DNA from: Branchiostoma floridae
Taxonomy: Eukaryota > Chordata > Leptocardii > Amphioxiformes > Branchiostomatidae
Reading direction: 5' to 3'
DNA length: 64,000 bases
Assembly (NCBI RefSeq): GCF_000003815.2
Contig: NC_049979.1
Span: 16,116,900 to 16,180,899 of the forward strand
Each line of letters opens with the position of its first letter. Position 1 is the first letter of the stretch. The notes under the pieces are model-generated. The model did not search any database and had not been told where the DNA came from. It saw only the letters and a program-made list of their open reading frames with translations. Shown one piece after another: positions 1 to 32,015 of the stretch. The position numbers were made by a program, and so were the translations under genes.

Positions 1-220
1 CGTAGACTAGAATTTTTTGGCACTGAACACGATGTAAGCAATTGTACCAACCTGCCCATATCAGGTAATAGGATTTCAGGTGGATTTCAACTGTACATGA
101 CATAAATTTGACTTCATCAATATGTTGTTACTGGTATGGTATACTGTGGGAATTCTATGCTTCACATTTTCTTATAAACTGATCCCATTTTTAAAATGTT
201 GTTTGTTTGTACATGACCAG

Positions 221-3807
<3,587 letters not shown>

Positions 3808-6800
3808 AGCCCACCTTGTGTGGTGGACCATGAGATGTAGCTCCTGCTGTACACATCCCTTGTAGACCACAGCCTATGTAGACCATTATCACAAGACACA
3901 AAGCAACTGTTTGACAAGACTTAGCTGTTCAGCGAAACCTTGGTAGATAAGTTTACAGTGTTGTTGTTTGCAGTGATAGTTCATCCCTATTTGACAAGAA
4001 GAAAGCCATGTAACCCATGAGTCATGACAAGTTTAACAGACTGTTCTATATGATAACAACAAGGTTCTATTTAATAAGTGCAAAATAACAGTTCTGTTTC
4101 ATAAGATGAACAGATTCTTTACTGTGCCAGTAAAAACTGCTTGAACAAAGGCTAAAAGTCATCTTACCAGGTATGCTGTACTGGGAGTTAGAACTCCATG
4201 TTGTGGACCAGTGTAGCCAGCCTTCTTCTGTGCTTCCATGAGGCAATGCCGTATTAAGTACAATCAATATTATAACAGAGTTATACTATTAGATGGATGG
4301 TAGACCTCATAGCTGTGATTTAATCTTAACTGTATATTAGTGAATCACTTTTCCTTCTGTCAACATAGTTGGCAATAATAAGGCTTTCAAATTGTGTTAG
4401 GCATTATTTTTAAAATTTTAAGTGATTTTCTTTCAATATATGTACTTTTACATATTAATTCCTGTTTGATGTAATAATCTATGAAAGACTTGCCAACGTA
4501 AAGTGCAGATAAGAGAAATAACACAACTGCATATATAGAATATTAGATGCTCTGAAAAAAGCTACAGAAAAGTAGATTCAAGTTTGGCTGCTTCAAATTG
4601 TGTAATGATGTCCCCATGACATGCAGTTTTCTTCAAGCTTTTGTTACCTGAAAGAATTTTACTGGACAACACTTTTTTTTCTTTATACAATACTGTTGTT
4701 GATTGAATTCAGCATGATAGCAAGCCAATATCAAGAGACTTGACTTTTAGACTTAACGCTAGTTCACCTTAATCCGTGGGTATTTAGAGATTTCAGATCA
4801 ATGACGTGGTTTTCAAATCAACATTTTCAAAATATTACAATGTGAAACTACGTTCCATCGAGTTTAATGATCCCAAAATACCCTATTCTTATATACAACG
4901 GAAAAAGGTTACCCTACGGATAAAGGTCAGCTGACGTTACTTGAAGCCCCATGTTGAGGTGAAAATAATTTATGGCCAAATATGAGATTGACAAGCTTCT
5001 AGTGTTAATATGCTGCGAGATTAAACTATCACATTGAGTCCTAATCAAAATAAAAATTGATTATCAAGTTTGAGCAAAGCTATTAGATAAAAGACAGTTG
5101 AAAGTATGTTGCATGGGCCCATGTGGTACTGTCAATTTGTTTTAAGGATTCAACTTGTTTTGTAAGTCTGACAAATTATAGTCATATCAATTATGGGAAA
5201 GATAAAATATTACAATAAAGGTAGAAATGATATTCTTTGCAAAATACTGTTCAGGTGTCATCAATAGAAGGGATGTCTTAAGATGTCCATTTCTAGCCAT
5301 TGGATGTTTTATATTATATTATAAATATATTCTGCCTTCAGTGTATACATGTACCAGGCATCTCCTCCCCATGGTCTGATACTGTAACCATCAGTGAGTT
5401 TTAACAATTGAAATTATCAACATGACAACAAGACTTCAAGCTTGGAGGAGCTGTTCCTTCAGTTTTTGGTTCACACGAACAAGGCCAAATTAGATTTTGA
5501 ATCTTACCAACATGAAAATATGTTTCCAACATATGAAGCCAAGCATTATTTGTTTTAGGTCATAACCTCCAATGGATGATGGTACTGTGCTAGACGAAGT
5601 GGAAGTCTCTATGTTTTGCCTTCAGGTACCATATATACAAGAGTTTGTCCACAGACATATTCACACAGACAATAGTATATAATACCTTGCAATGCTCAGT
5701 AATTGTACCAGAATGTTGAGGATTCATTAATGGGCCATATATATTTAACTGTAGTACCAGATGATGGTGGATGTGCTTGTCTATGGCCTGGTTAAATCAC
5801 ACTCATAACAGCCTGCACAACTTCAGCCAGCAACAGGGAGGGCCTGGACAGCAGTGTTTGTGTTATGCAGACTGATTGTGACAGATCATCTAAGACCCAA
5901 GTAAGTGACACTGTTCTACTTCATACAGAAGAGACTTGCAAACAGTGAATAATTGGTGAATTCTGTCATTTCTCTTGTTTATTTATTAGTCGACAAATAC
6001 AGTGATATCTACACAAGTAACATTTCTTATATTGAAGATGAACACTAAGGTTTTCCAGACGTGACAGAAGGTAGTTACATGTATATCTGCTGCTGTAATT
6101 TGAAACCTCTTGTTCTGCTGAATGTCATTCACCATACAGATTCAGTAATAAAACTAAAAGTAGGCTACATTGTCATGACATAATGTCTCGGATAGTAGTA
6201 TTGTAAATATTCAGCTTTAAAGACTGATTAGGAAAAGTGCAATGATGTAGTTTTTGGTATAATGTAATACCTCAAAGCCCTACATGTACTCTTTTGACAA
6301 AAGTAATTGTGTACTAGTCAGAGCATTTAGTTGTTCTTATACAGTTCATACCGAGGGTGTACTTCTACAGATAACCTCTACTGTAGTTTGCTACATACAT
6401 CATCATAAACAGCAACAGCAGTAAGTTCCAAATGCTTTGTGCAAAGCTTTCACCTGTGGTTGTCCATACTTTAAGGTGATATTTTCAAAGGCATTGCTAC
6501 ATCAGTATCACATATTTTTCTTCACATGTATTTTTGTGATTTGAACCTGAAAATCAATACCAGTAATACCAATTAGAATAAGTGTGCTTTTATGGTGGGC
6601 TGTGTTGTAAAATAAAAATGACAGAGTAATTCTCGTGTTATATAAAATACAAGACGATATAAGTAGATATAATAGTATCCCTGCTTTTGCTATACTGTGT
6701 CTTAAGCTTCCCCTGACAAAGGAAGGATACGTTATAAATACAAGTTAGTGAGGCCCATCACCCACTAAGCCCATATCTGTGACTTGTGGACTTTAGCTTT

Positions 6801-6858
6801 CCCATCTTTCCACAGTGAGATGAAATGATCATCATAAGAGAAACAATCCTGGGTATCA
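3808..6858. other. UGP2 3' UTR and convergent intergenic interval
   Basis: There is no credible reading frame between the UGP2 stop and the PAFAH1B stop on the opposite strand. The sequence is AT-rich. AATAAA-type signals on the plus strand (around 5214 and 6610) could end UGP2 transcripts, but none is placed with certainty. No repeat or RNA gene was recognised here. Confidence 0.6.
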
Positions 6859-9472
6859 TCAGTCCGGAGTCTCCACTAAGTTGTCTGCAGCATCCATCGC
6901 CAGTGCAGTTGCATCTTGCATTTTTAAGATCTCAGCCAAGGCACAATATAGGGGTTCACAGAACTTGGCATAACCAGAACTGAAAGGAGAAGAAAATCAT
7001 GTTTACTGTGTAAATGTACTTAAAACTTGGCTTTCAATTTTCTTCTGTAATAAAACAGGCTTATTCTGCTCTATTCTGTCTGAACACAAAGCTTGCTATA
7101 CATGTGTGGTGTAATATACTTCCTGAACAAAAGCTCTTGGCTTAGAGCTAACTTACCTACTTGGCTGAGAGCACATAACACAAATGTTTGCACAACCTGT
7201 GCTGACAGAAGATGTCCTTGTGACTGTGTGCACACATACAGCTTACCTGGTCAGGTGCAGATAGTCGTACATGTCGTTGTGGTTGATGGTCCCATCTGAC
7301 TGCAGGAGGCCCTGACACACATCCACCAACTGTACACTGGGGAAAGACTGGAGAAGGGAGGCGATTCTTTGGTTCACCTCCTCATTCTTCACACGTAGGG
7401 GGTTGGGCTGGTGCCCCCGTGGTGGTATAGTCTGCATAAACATACAACGCCAATAAAGCAAACATGACCTGCTTAATAAACTACTTAATAAGCCTTCGAT
7501 GAAACAAAGTTTGAATTACAATGGACTTTCATATGGTAATAGTACTAATACATTTTGAAAACTGGTGCTTCATTGTAAATCACAAATGAACCACTATGAA
7601 TAATGATATATCACAAATAACTTTATTCACCAAAACCAAAATCTTGGCCTGTGGTTGTTGTTGTACGATGGTCCTCACGCAGGCCTCAATGCCCCCAGCA
7701 ACCTGCTCTGCTGTGTGGCCATGATTGTTAGTCCCCGCAAGAAACACCACAGCCTGAGGATAAGACAGGAAGTACACATGAATACAAATGCTGTACCAAT
7801 ATGCCAAACTGTGGAATGCCATTAGCTCTCAAGCTTTATTATGGTAGCTACATGTATGAACATAACTGTGATCCAAGCTCTGAAACTCACTGCATTAAAA
7901 TGATTTAAATGTTATAACTTACATAAAGCTTTTTGTTCAATAGATCATAAAAGAAGGCAAGTTTTTGCCTTGACCTCATTGACAGATTTCCCTTCTCTTC
8001 CATTTCATATTTCATTCTATTATTTTGTTCATGTACTCCTTTCATACGCTAATGATGAAAAATTAATCATTTACCCATCCCTAGATTTTTACTTTCACCA
8101 CTGTTTCACCACAAGCTTTATTGTAGCACTGTGTAGAGATGACATGAAAGATAACCTGACCTTTGGTGCAATATTTTTCAGTTCACCGTTCTGTAGCCTC
8201 CAGAGAACATGTTGAGTGGCGTCTCCGCCGCAGGCAAAGTTAAGGCAGTGCATTGGTTCAAATTTCTCCGTCCATATCTGTGGACCAACATGTTCCCAGA
8301 TATATGTGAAATTGGCAATTGAACATGTTACCAGATATGTGACATCAAGGACTGCTTTATCCAACTTTCCATCTCACTGCAATAAAAGCTAAGACATGTA
8401 TTACTATAACATAGGGCTGACTTACTAGGTAACTAGTCTTTACCTGTGTATGTGCCAGCTGCAGTATAAGGGAATCACCCACAAACAAAACCTCAGGTTC
8501 CTTCTCGTGAGCCTCTCTCACATAGTGCTCATGCTGAAGAGTAAAACAACAGTCATATCAAACTTTTACTGTATACTGCTATCAGGCTGAAAGTTGTCTT
8601 ATTTTCTGTAAATACACTAACGATATACACTTCCATCCTTGACTGATGCTTTCAAGTCAACCAGTTTATCAGAACAGACCAATAACAGTAATGACATAAC
8701 ATCAATTTATGCTCCAATATACATGTGATGCCCAACCACAAGATGATCGCTAGGTTACTTAAGAAAGCACATACATTGTTACTGCCTTAAAAAATAATTT
8801 TTTTTAATGCTTCTGAGGTTTTTCAACTTACGCAGCTTATCAAATAATGCCATCACTCTTCGTGTAACGTTAATGTTATTAGTAGTAGTAATAGCCTTTA
8901 TTGCACATTCATGCCCTATCGGGCTAAGTACAGGCATATTGATACAAAGGGTAGTAATACAGTAGACATGGTTTCTAATACTAATCTAAAACATAGATTC
9001 TAAATCTAGTCTAATACATTTGTTCGACTTCTTCTCGTTTCTTAGTAATGTTAAATATGTAGCTAGAGATGTGTTGGTATAATATCGTCTGATCAAAACT
9101 CATAAGAAAAATGAATTTTTCAACACTAGACAAATATTCAAAGCGAGGGAACTTTCCTATAATATAGCTAAAAAGAATACTTCTATCGTTACTATATAAA
9201 CTACAATCTAATAAAAAGTGGGTTTCATCTTCGACCTTGTTCAGGTTACAGAACTGACAAATTCTTTGCTCCAGAGGTGTGCGGTTGTGCCTCCCTGATT
9301 CAACACGGAGTTTGTGGCAGCTAATTCGTAGTTTGGTGATAATAGATCTTTGACGTTTGTTCGGAATTAGTAATCTATGTCAGGAAATGTCCCTACATAC
9401 CATATCCATCCATCGTCTATCCCCCTGTACATCCTCCACTGGGACAGGGGTGGCAGCTGGGTTTGTTGTCAT
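6859..9472 (-). CDS. PAFAH1B2: Platelet-activating factor acetylhydrolase IB catalytic subunit (alpha2/alpha1 type), SGNH hydrolase
   Basis: This is the catalytic subunit of the cytosolic PAF acetylhydrolase I complex, which removes the sn-2 acetyl group of platelet-activating factor. In animals it associates with LIS1 (PAFAH1B1). Exons in transcription order: 9472-9401, 8533-8444, 8277-8161, 7753-7631, 7431-7247 and 6979-6859, giving about 235 codons against roughly 230 in vertebrates. Visible SGNH blocks: FVGDSL with the nucleophile Ser (about residue 43), GGDATQHVLWRL, LAGTNNHGHTAEQVAGG, and DMYDYLHLT carrying the catalytic Asp and His. The start codon is in NPAATPVPVEDVQGD context, which matches the family N-terminus. 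An acceptor at 9492 (CATACAG) just upstream of the ATG implies a separate 5' UTR exon. Vertebrates have B2 and B3 paralogues; this copy could be the unduplicated ancestor, so the B2 symbol is nominal. Confidence 0.94.
8880..9357 (-). mobile_element. 5'-truncated non-LTR retrotransposon (LINE) 3' end
   Basis: Reading the minus strand gives an open stretch ending at a TAG (9011-9013). It contains LRISCHKLRVESGRHNR, PLEQRICQFCNLNKVEDETH and FLLDCSLYSNDR. This is the typical C-terminal tail of animal LINE ORF2 proteins, with a C-x2-C...H...C pattern after the reverse transcriptase. A short 3' UTR follows, ending in an ATT/ACT-rich simple tail near 8880. Only the last ~110 codons remain, as expected for 5' truncation during target-primed integration. 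It sits in the first coding intron of PAFAH1B, on the same strand as that gene. The clade (CR1/L2-like) is inferred from sequence style only. Confidence 0.75.
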
Positions 9473-11533
9473 GTCAAGACTTCACACACACCTGTATGAA
9501 AACAGTTTTTCGTACTTAATTGTTGCAAGTTCAAAAAGTTAAGTTATCACTCAGCACACTTTGGGTACCTACTGGCTGCAAAATACACCCGATATTAAAG
9601 GTCCATAATGTAGAAATTTGGCACCAAAATTTCAAATGTTCTGAACTTAAAAATCACCAGTCAGATTGACATTTGTAACTTATTTCCAACATATCTGCGT
9701 CATTTTATCACATTTCTAGCGCTAATTAACAAAGCCAAAGTAAGCCACAACCAAATTCATTTACTTCCAGGTAGCCTACCGGAAGTAAGTCGGCCGAAGA
9801 TTTCCGAATCGACCGTTGCGGTCGCAGATCCTAGGAGCTTCGCGGGGACTTTCAACAAACTTCAATAACGATTCGAGCGAACCACCGAACGCGTTCTAAA
9901 GCGCACTTTGGTTCGTCGGAGAGTTGGATAAAATGGCGGACAACTCAAGCGGCGGAGGGAAGTGTGCATATTTCAAGACATCATCACCTCACAACAAAGT
10001 CGTATCAATACGTTGTAAATATTGCTGTGCAGTGAAATAAGGTAGACTCAACTCATAATGTAGAAAAATGGCCGAAAACAGTAACTTTACATTTTATATT
10101 ATGTCCCTTTATTTTATAAAAACCCATCTGGGCATTATTAGGCAAATTCCCAAAAAATGGTTGATAGAAGACTGTTTACTTCTCAGGGGCCTTTACATTT
10201 GACATATTACCAACAATTCCTGTTGCCGCACTTTCATAGTCCAATGTGTGAATAGGATTATTGCTTATTCAGTTTCTTTGGATAAGAAAAATGCTAAGAA
10301 ATGATTATGAATAAGGCAAAATAAGATAATCTAATACACTCAATATGTCGAGAGTTTTTGTTTTTCTTCAAAATTTTGAATCTACTCCAATAAGACCTGA
10401 GATGTACGGTATTCATTCCCTTCTGTGGCACTTATGAGTGACACGAATGTCAGTTGTTGATACTTCTGATAAAAGCTCCTTGCTTCAAGCTTTCCTTGCT
10501 GCATGTTCCTTGCCGAAAATTAAACGATATCCCCTAAGTGTTGTGACTGAATTGCGACACCTTAACTTTAAATCAGTTGTACTTTAACTTATACAGCCGC
10601 AGATAGTTTCCTGTCTCGATTTCTGGAGCTGATCGCCCATGGCCATGTATTTATCCATAAAACCCCTCCCTTCTTCCCCTTCGATTTTCCACCCACCCAC
10701 ACCCACCGATCGTCCCAGGCCGCTATATTTTCACAAATGACAGCTATGTGTGTGTGTAGCTAACCATAGGACAGGTCATTAGACGAAATATTAAAGTGAC
10801 AACGAAGAACTTTGAAGCAGAGAGACGAGAGTGGAACCTACCTGTGACTTGCTGCACGCAAGAAGCTTTGTGACTTACTTAAGAGTACAACAAAACGTAA
10901 GGTATGAGAAAGGAAGTGAATCTTAATCAAATAACAGTTATATTCTCTCAAATCTATTAGTACATTACAAAAAACATTTCTGTATATCTAAGTGCTACAA
11001 TAGTTTAGTTTATGTCTTTAAAAAGAGTTGTGGCAGAATATCAGTACATTATTGGCGTTAGCGTTCGGTTTTCGCGGACTGACTTCATGATTTGTATCGC
11101 ACAGGAGTTCTGAGGTGATACATGCGAGCAGCTGGCATCAGCTATAACTCATCGTCACTCGATGGAGACTGGAGAGGCATATATTCTTAACTAATGTTAA
11201 AATTCAAATGGTAACATCACACTGCTAATGATGATGGAGCAAAATAAGTGGAAAAGTTGCGGAGCTCCTTGGAACATTGGTGGGAGATTACCATTGTAGG
11301 TCAGAGTTCAGATATGCAGCTGGGACGGGTGCGAGGTCTTGTCCCCAACTTCTTACAGTTTCTTTTCGTTTATCCGCTTGCTGATATTGCTACATCAAGT
11401 GGTTTGATGGAAAGCAGCTGCTAACGACATTTAGCAAATTTTCTTAACCTCTCTGCCCCTACAACAGTTCAGATAAGGCCTAACTACCACAGTTTTTACA
11501 CTGTCTCGACAACCACGTGTGCAAGTTAGGAAC
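9473..11533. promoter_or_regulatory. Head-to-head interval between PAFAH1B (-) and WDR46 (+), probable divergent promoter plus PAFAH1B leader intron
   Basis: On the minus strand a splice acceptor lies at 9492, and a strong donor (CACAG followed by GTAGGT) lies around 10844. A noncoding first exon of PAFAH1B near 10.85-10.95 kb is therefore plausible. WDR46 starts at 11534. The remaining ~600 bp would then carry both promoters. No TATA box was assigned. The leader intron contains a MITE-like element (9594-10108), annotated separately. Confidence 0.4.
9594..10108. mobile_element. MITE-like element with imperfect ~25-bp terminal inverted repeats
   Basis: The left end reads TAAAGGTCCATAATGTAGAA. 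The reverse complement of the right end reads TAAAGGGACATAATATAAAA. The shared AAAGG..CATAAT core indicates terminal inverted repeats about 515 bp apart. No coding capacity was seen and target-site duplications could not be fixed. Confidence 0.5.
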
Positions 11534-13943
11534 ATGGCTGACGACGAGGACACGACTGGATTTGCTAAGCTGAAAGGGAGTAAACAGACTAAAAGGGCTC
11601 CGAGATATTTTGATGAAAGTAGTGTTAAAGCGTCTACCAGCGACAAGCACGAGACTAACAAGCCTTTAGAGAGGAAGTCTGAAGATAAGAAGAAGAAATC
11701 TGGCAAGAAAAGGGCGTCTGCGCCAGACAGTGACCATGTGGACCGTAAACGTGGGAAGGAGACCTGGGACTCAGACGAGGAGAAGGACCCGTTTCCGGGC
11801 GAAGCACCTATCAAGGAAGAGGCCCTGGCACGGTACACAAGGGGAGAAGGCAACAAAATCAAGGTCAGTGCTTTGGAAGAGCTGTAGGCTTTTCTGACTC
11901 TAACTTAGTCTAAGGCACTGCCATCCTCTACTGAAGATGGTATACAGGACTAATTGATTTTTTCAAGATCTACTTTTGTATATAGAATACAACACAGTCC
12001 TTGTAACCTAAGGTACCAGACTGACCTGTGATGTGGAATTCACCTTGATGTATTTCAGTTGTCTTACGCACCCAAGAAAACACACAAACCATGCGAAATG
12101 TGCTAGAAGTTGAGAAAATTTGGTGTCATCAAACAACAGATTATCACACTTCACAGCATCAGTTCCACCATTCAAATCAGGGATGTTCGTATTTTTAGCA
12201 GCGGCACACTTGGCACACACAAAGCATATTGAAACTACTAGTATTCTATGGAGGCCACAAGTAGAAGCCTGTGTGATGACCCAAAATCACCAGGTCCATA
12301 ACATCTGTATCAAACCATTATCATGGCCCAGGTATGACAATAATGTAATGATCTTTATATGCACCAGAGAAACCTAACAAAGTTGATAAGGAATGTTTTT
12401 AAATCAAAGAAGTTTGTGGTAGAATATCTGTGTTATTGTTGATGATCAAGTAAGTGTGCATTTGTTTGATTTCTTTCAGATCCGAGCTAAAACTGCTGGA
12501 CCAAAGCTGGAGCGGAAAACAATGGAGAAGAAGTTCCACCTAGCAGCTCAACAGGCAGCCAGAGCAGAGCTGTTGCTGGGTGAGGATCATGGTTACCTGG
12601 AAGCATCAGATGATGAAGATACAAGTCAGCTGTCACAGACAGACATAGCAGATGCAGTGGATATCAGTGCAGCACAGAAGCACTTTGACCTGAAGCTGGA
12701 CAAATTTGGTCCCTACAGGATGAACTACACACGGAATGGGCGGTTCCTGGTCATTGCAGGAAGAAGGGGTCACGTGGCAGCCTTGGATTGGATGAGTAAG
12801 AAACTTCTGTGTGAGATCAATGTGATGGAGGGGGTGCATGATGTGAAGTGGTTGCATGTGGAGACCATGTTTGCGGTGGCCCAGCAGAGGTGGACATACA
12901 TCTACGACCATCAGGGAGTTGAACTACACTGTCTTAAGAAATTCAACAATGTTCTTAAGATGGAATTTCTCCCCTACCACTTCCTCCTTGCAACAGCTAG
13001 CTCCACTGGTTTCCTGCAGTACTTGGATGTGTCCCTTGGGAAAGAATTAGCTGCCTTCAATGTGAAACAGGGCTGCTTGAATGTCATGACCCAAAATCCA
13101 CAGAATGCAGTCGTTCACCTTGGTCATGCCAATGGCACCGTTACACTATGGAGTCCCAACGTCAAGGAGCCACTCGCCAAACTGTTGAGTCATGTCACTG
13201 CAGTACGTTCCATTGCCGTGGACAAGACAGGGACCTATATGGCTACGTCCGGGCAGGACCGTTACATGAAGGTCTTTGACATCCGTGCCTTGAAACCGCT
13301 GCAGGTTTACCGCATGTCTGCCGGGGCTGGACAGCTGGCCTTCAGTCAGACAGGGTTGGTTGCAGCTGCTCTTGGAAATGTGGTAGAGGTGTACAAGGAC
13401 TGCTGCAGCAATGTAGCCGAAAAGCCTTACCTCACCCATCGTCTGCGCAACAATATAACAGGTCTGCAGTTCTGTCCATACGAGGACGTTCTGGGCGTCG
13501 GCCACCAAGATGGATTCACAAGTCTTCTCATCCCCGGTGCAGGTGAGGCAAACTTTGATGCCTTCGAGAACAACCCTTACCAGACAAAGAAACAACGTAG
13601 AGACTACGAAGTGAAGATGTTACTGGAGAAGATCCAGCCAGAGATGATCGGACTTGATCCAGGTGGAGTAGGACAGGTCAGTCAGCTCACAGCTCAGGAA
13701 GTGGAGAAAAGGGAGCAGGAAGCCATTCAGAAGAAGTTCGAGCCTGCCAAGAAAAAGAAGGGCAGGAGCAAGTCCCTAAAGACAGTACAAAGAACAAAGG
13801 GTGTAGAGGAGGAGTGGAGAAGGATGAAAGTGAGACAGAAGATGAGGGAGGAAGAAGAGAAACGAAAGAAACAACAGAAAGATCACAAAAAGAAGGACAA
13901 GTGGGGCTCAGCTTTGGATCGTTTTCAAAAAAAAGAAAACTGA
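11534..13943 (+). CDS. WDR46: WD repeat-containing protein 46 (yeast Utp7 orthologue), small-subunit processome factor
   Basis: This is a nucleolar U3 snoRNP/SSU processome component needed for 18S rRNA maturation. There are two exons, 11534-11863 and 12480-13943 (stop TGA), giving 597 residues, close to the ~610 of vertebrates. Exon 1 codes a charged lysine-rich N-terminus. Exon 2 opens with RAKTAGPKLERKTMEKKFHL and continues with a beta-propeller of WD repeats (about residues 200-470) containing FDLKLDKFGPYRMNYTRNGR, AVDKTGTYMATSGQDRYMKV and FDIRALKPLQVYR. The BING4CT-type segment contains FCPYEDVLGVGHQDGF and FENNPYQTKKQRRDYEVK. The C-terminus is a basic lysine/arginine/glutamate tail suited to nucleolar retention. 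The ATG at 11534 (AACATGGCT) is preferred over the upstream GTG in the same frame. The single intron contains a copy of an interspersed repeat (12040-12135). Confidence 0.95.
12040..12135 (-). repeat. Diverged copy of a dispersed repeat also present at 55.45-55.87 kb
   Basis: Read on the minus strand, this segment contains ACCAAATTTTCTCAACTTCT, then GCACATTTCGCAT, then TTTTCTTGGGTGCGTAAGAC. The two copies near 55.5 and 55.8 kb read ACCAAATTTGTTCAACTTCT, GCGCATTTC(A/G)CAT and TTTTCTCAGGTGGGTATGAC in the same order and spacing. The similarity extends about 60 bp further upstream. The sequence lies within the WDR46 intron. Its class is unknown. Confidence 0.6.
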
Positions 13944-15646
13944 CTCAAATGTATGGAATGATTGTCATGATCATTTTCAGTAAAGCACCATCAGTAAAGC
14001 TCATATATCTGACTACAAATGTAATGTTGACTTGTAATGCTGTCTCTCAATACTTATAACACTAATTAACAGACGGCAAAAACAAAGAACTCCCTGGTAA
14101 ATATTCAAGAGGACAGTAGTGATTTGAAGTAATGTTGAATTTCGTTTTTTGATATTGAAAGTAATCCAAAATTCCTGTAGGTACCAAGATGATCTTTGTT
14201 GGTTATATTTTGATATTGAAATCAATGTATAGATTTAAGATTTAGGATTTCCAATTGTATCTGGGGATATGGCAGTGAAAGAACTTTACATGTTGAAGTC
14301 ATCATGTAATTTTATATATATAATACTATGGGCTGTAGATCTAACTAGTAATAAATGTGTTCCATGTTAGGACCGTGTTAGATTGGTTATATCCCACTGC
14401 CACTTTTTTCATATAATTTCTGGCAGTAGTTTACTAGTTACATGTAGTTAGATTTAGACAACTACCAGTAGAAAAATCAAATGATGCTACCTGGATCAGG
14501 GGACAAGGTGCGCTGTATCCCGTAACTTGAGAATTAATAACAGATTGGAAATACAAGTTGTTGTTGACAGCCTCTTTATTGCCCAGTTAGAACTGTCCTG
14601 ATCATAACTTTTCTGCCATCTTCAGTTACTGATACATTTATGTTAAATAAAAGTAAATACAAATACTCAAATAATGTTGAACAATGTAAACAAGAATGCA
14701 TAAAGTTATTACACAGAATGTGGACACATTGAGAATTCTATACAGACAACACATATTTTCCTCATTCCTATCCACTGCTTGGATATATTTTCATGTTATG
14801 TTCATTTCTGCAGCAATGTTTCTTAAGACTATGGTTTAAGACATATGCAAAATAGATACTGTGAGCTGAGATGAATTATGAGCATGAGCATATATTAATA
14901 CATAGAAATAATGAATATGTTAGTGATATATACATGACCTTTTTTGTATAACAGTTCTGGAATGATTGAAAATTAGGAACTCAATGCATTAGTGCAATGT
15001 TAATATTCATGGAATAACTTGCTCAACTTAAAGCATTTAGATACATGAATACAAAAATGTACACACACAAGTTAATATACAATACTCTCAAGGGCTTTGT
15101 CTACTCTCAAGTAGGACAACCCATAATGGTAATACTTCAATATTACATATATGTACATACACTACATATAGAGTTCTATGACATTATTACCTTCAACAAA
15201 TGGTTTTAACCTTTTTGAGTGTCATAAATTTTCATCAAATTGCATCACTTGATTTTCTCTACCCAAATAACACACGTACCTCTAAGTATAAGTTCGTAGT
15301 TAACTGGGCTATTGTAGCATTGTGTAAAGTCCTGATTTGCATGGTTTATGCACATCAGGTCTTCATTTGCCTATCTGATATCAATATTCCTGTTTTTCAG
15401 TTATGCATGTCACATAGTTTTAGAGTACTATCGGAATGCAGCAGATTTATAGAAGTTTTATGCAAATTAGATCCTGGTATCAATCTCAATTATATTAATC
15501 TATATCAACCAAAAATTATGACGACCTGTCTCTTTATTCTCTTTCTTTGTTTTCCCACAAACACACATACATACATATGTACAAATCACCATGTTCCATC
15601 CATAGCTTCTCAAGTTATGCTGGCAATATAACCCTAACAAGATTAA
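13944..15646. other. Convergent intergenic interval between WDR46 and LZTR1
   Basis: This AT-rich sequence holds the 3' UTRs of two convergent genes. An AATAAA occurs near 14645 on the plus strand. No coding, RNA or repeat feature was recognised; the open frame at 15200-15631 has no family resemblance. Confidence 0.5.
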
Positions 15647-31822
<16,176 letters not shown>

Positions 31823-32015
31823 CGGATATCTGCAACTGGAAAACAAGGGGTAGAAACTGAATTCCGTCCAAGTAGGTTAATATCTGGTCAGTAATAGTAC
31901 TCCAAATGGTGGCTATATAGTATATTACAACATGTATTACAGCTGATCGATGAATATTTAGATCTAGAAAAAATCAACACATTTCTTGCACATCTAACAT
32001 GTGTTATCCAATTAT

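Noticed and set aside
11519-11533. Upstream GTG start for WDR46
   Set aside because: The ATG at 11534 has better context and begins the charged N-terminus expected; GTG starts are not usual in animals.
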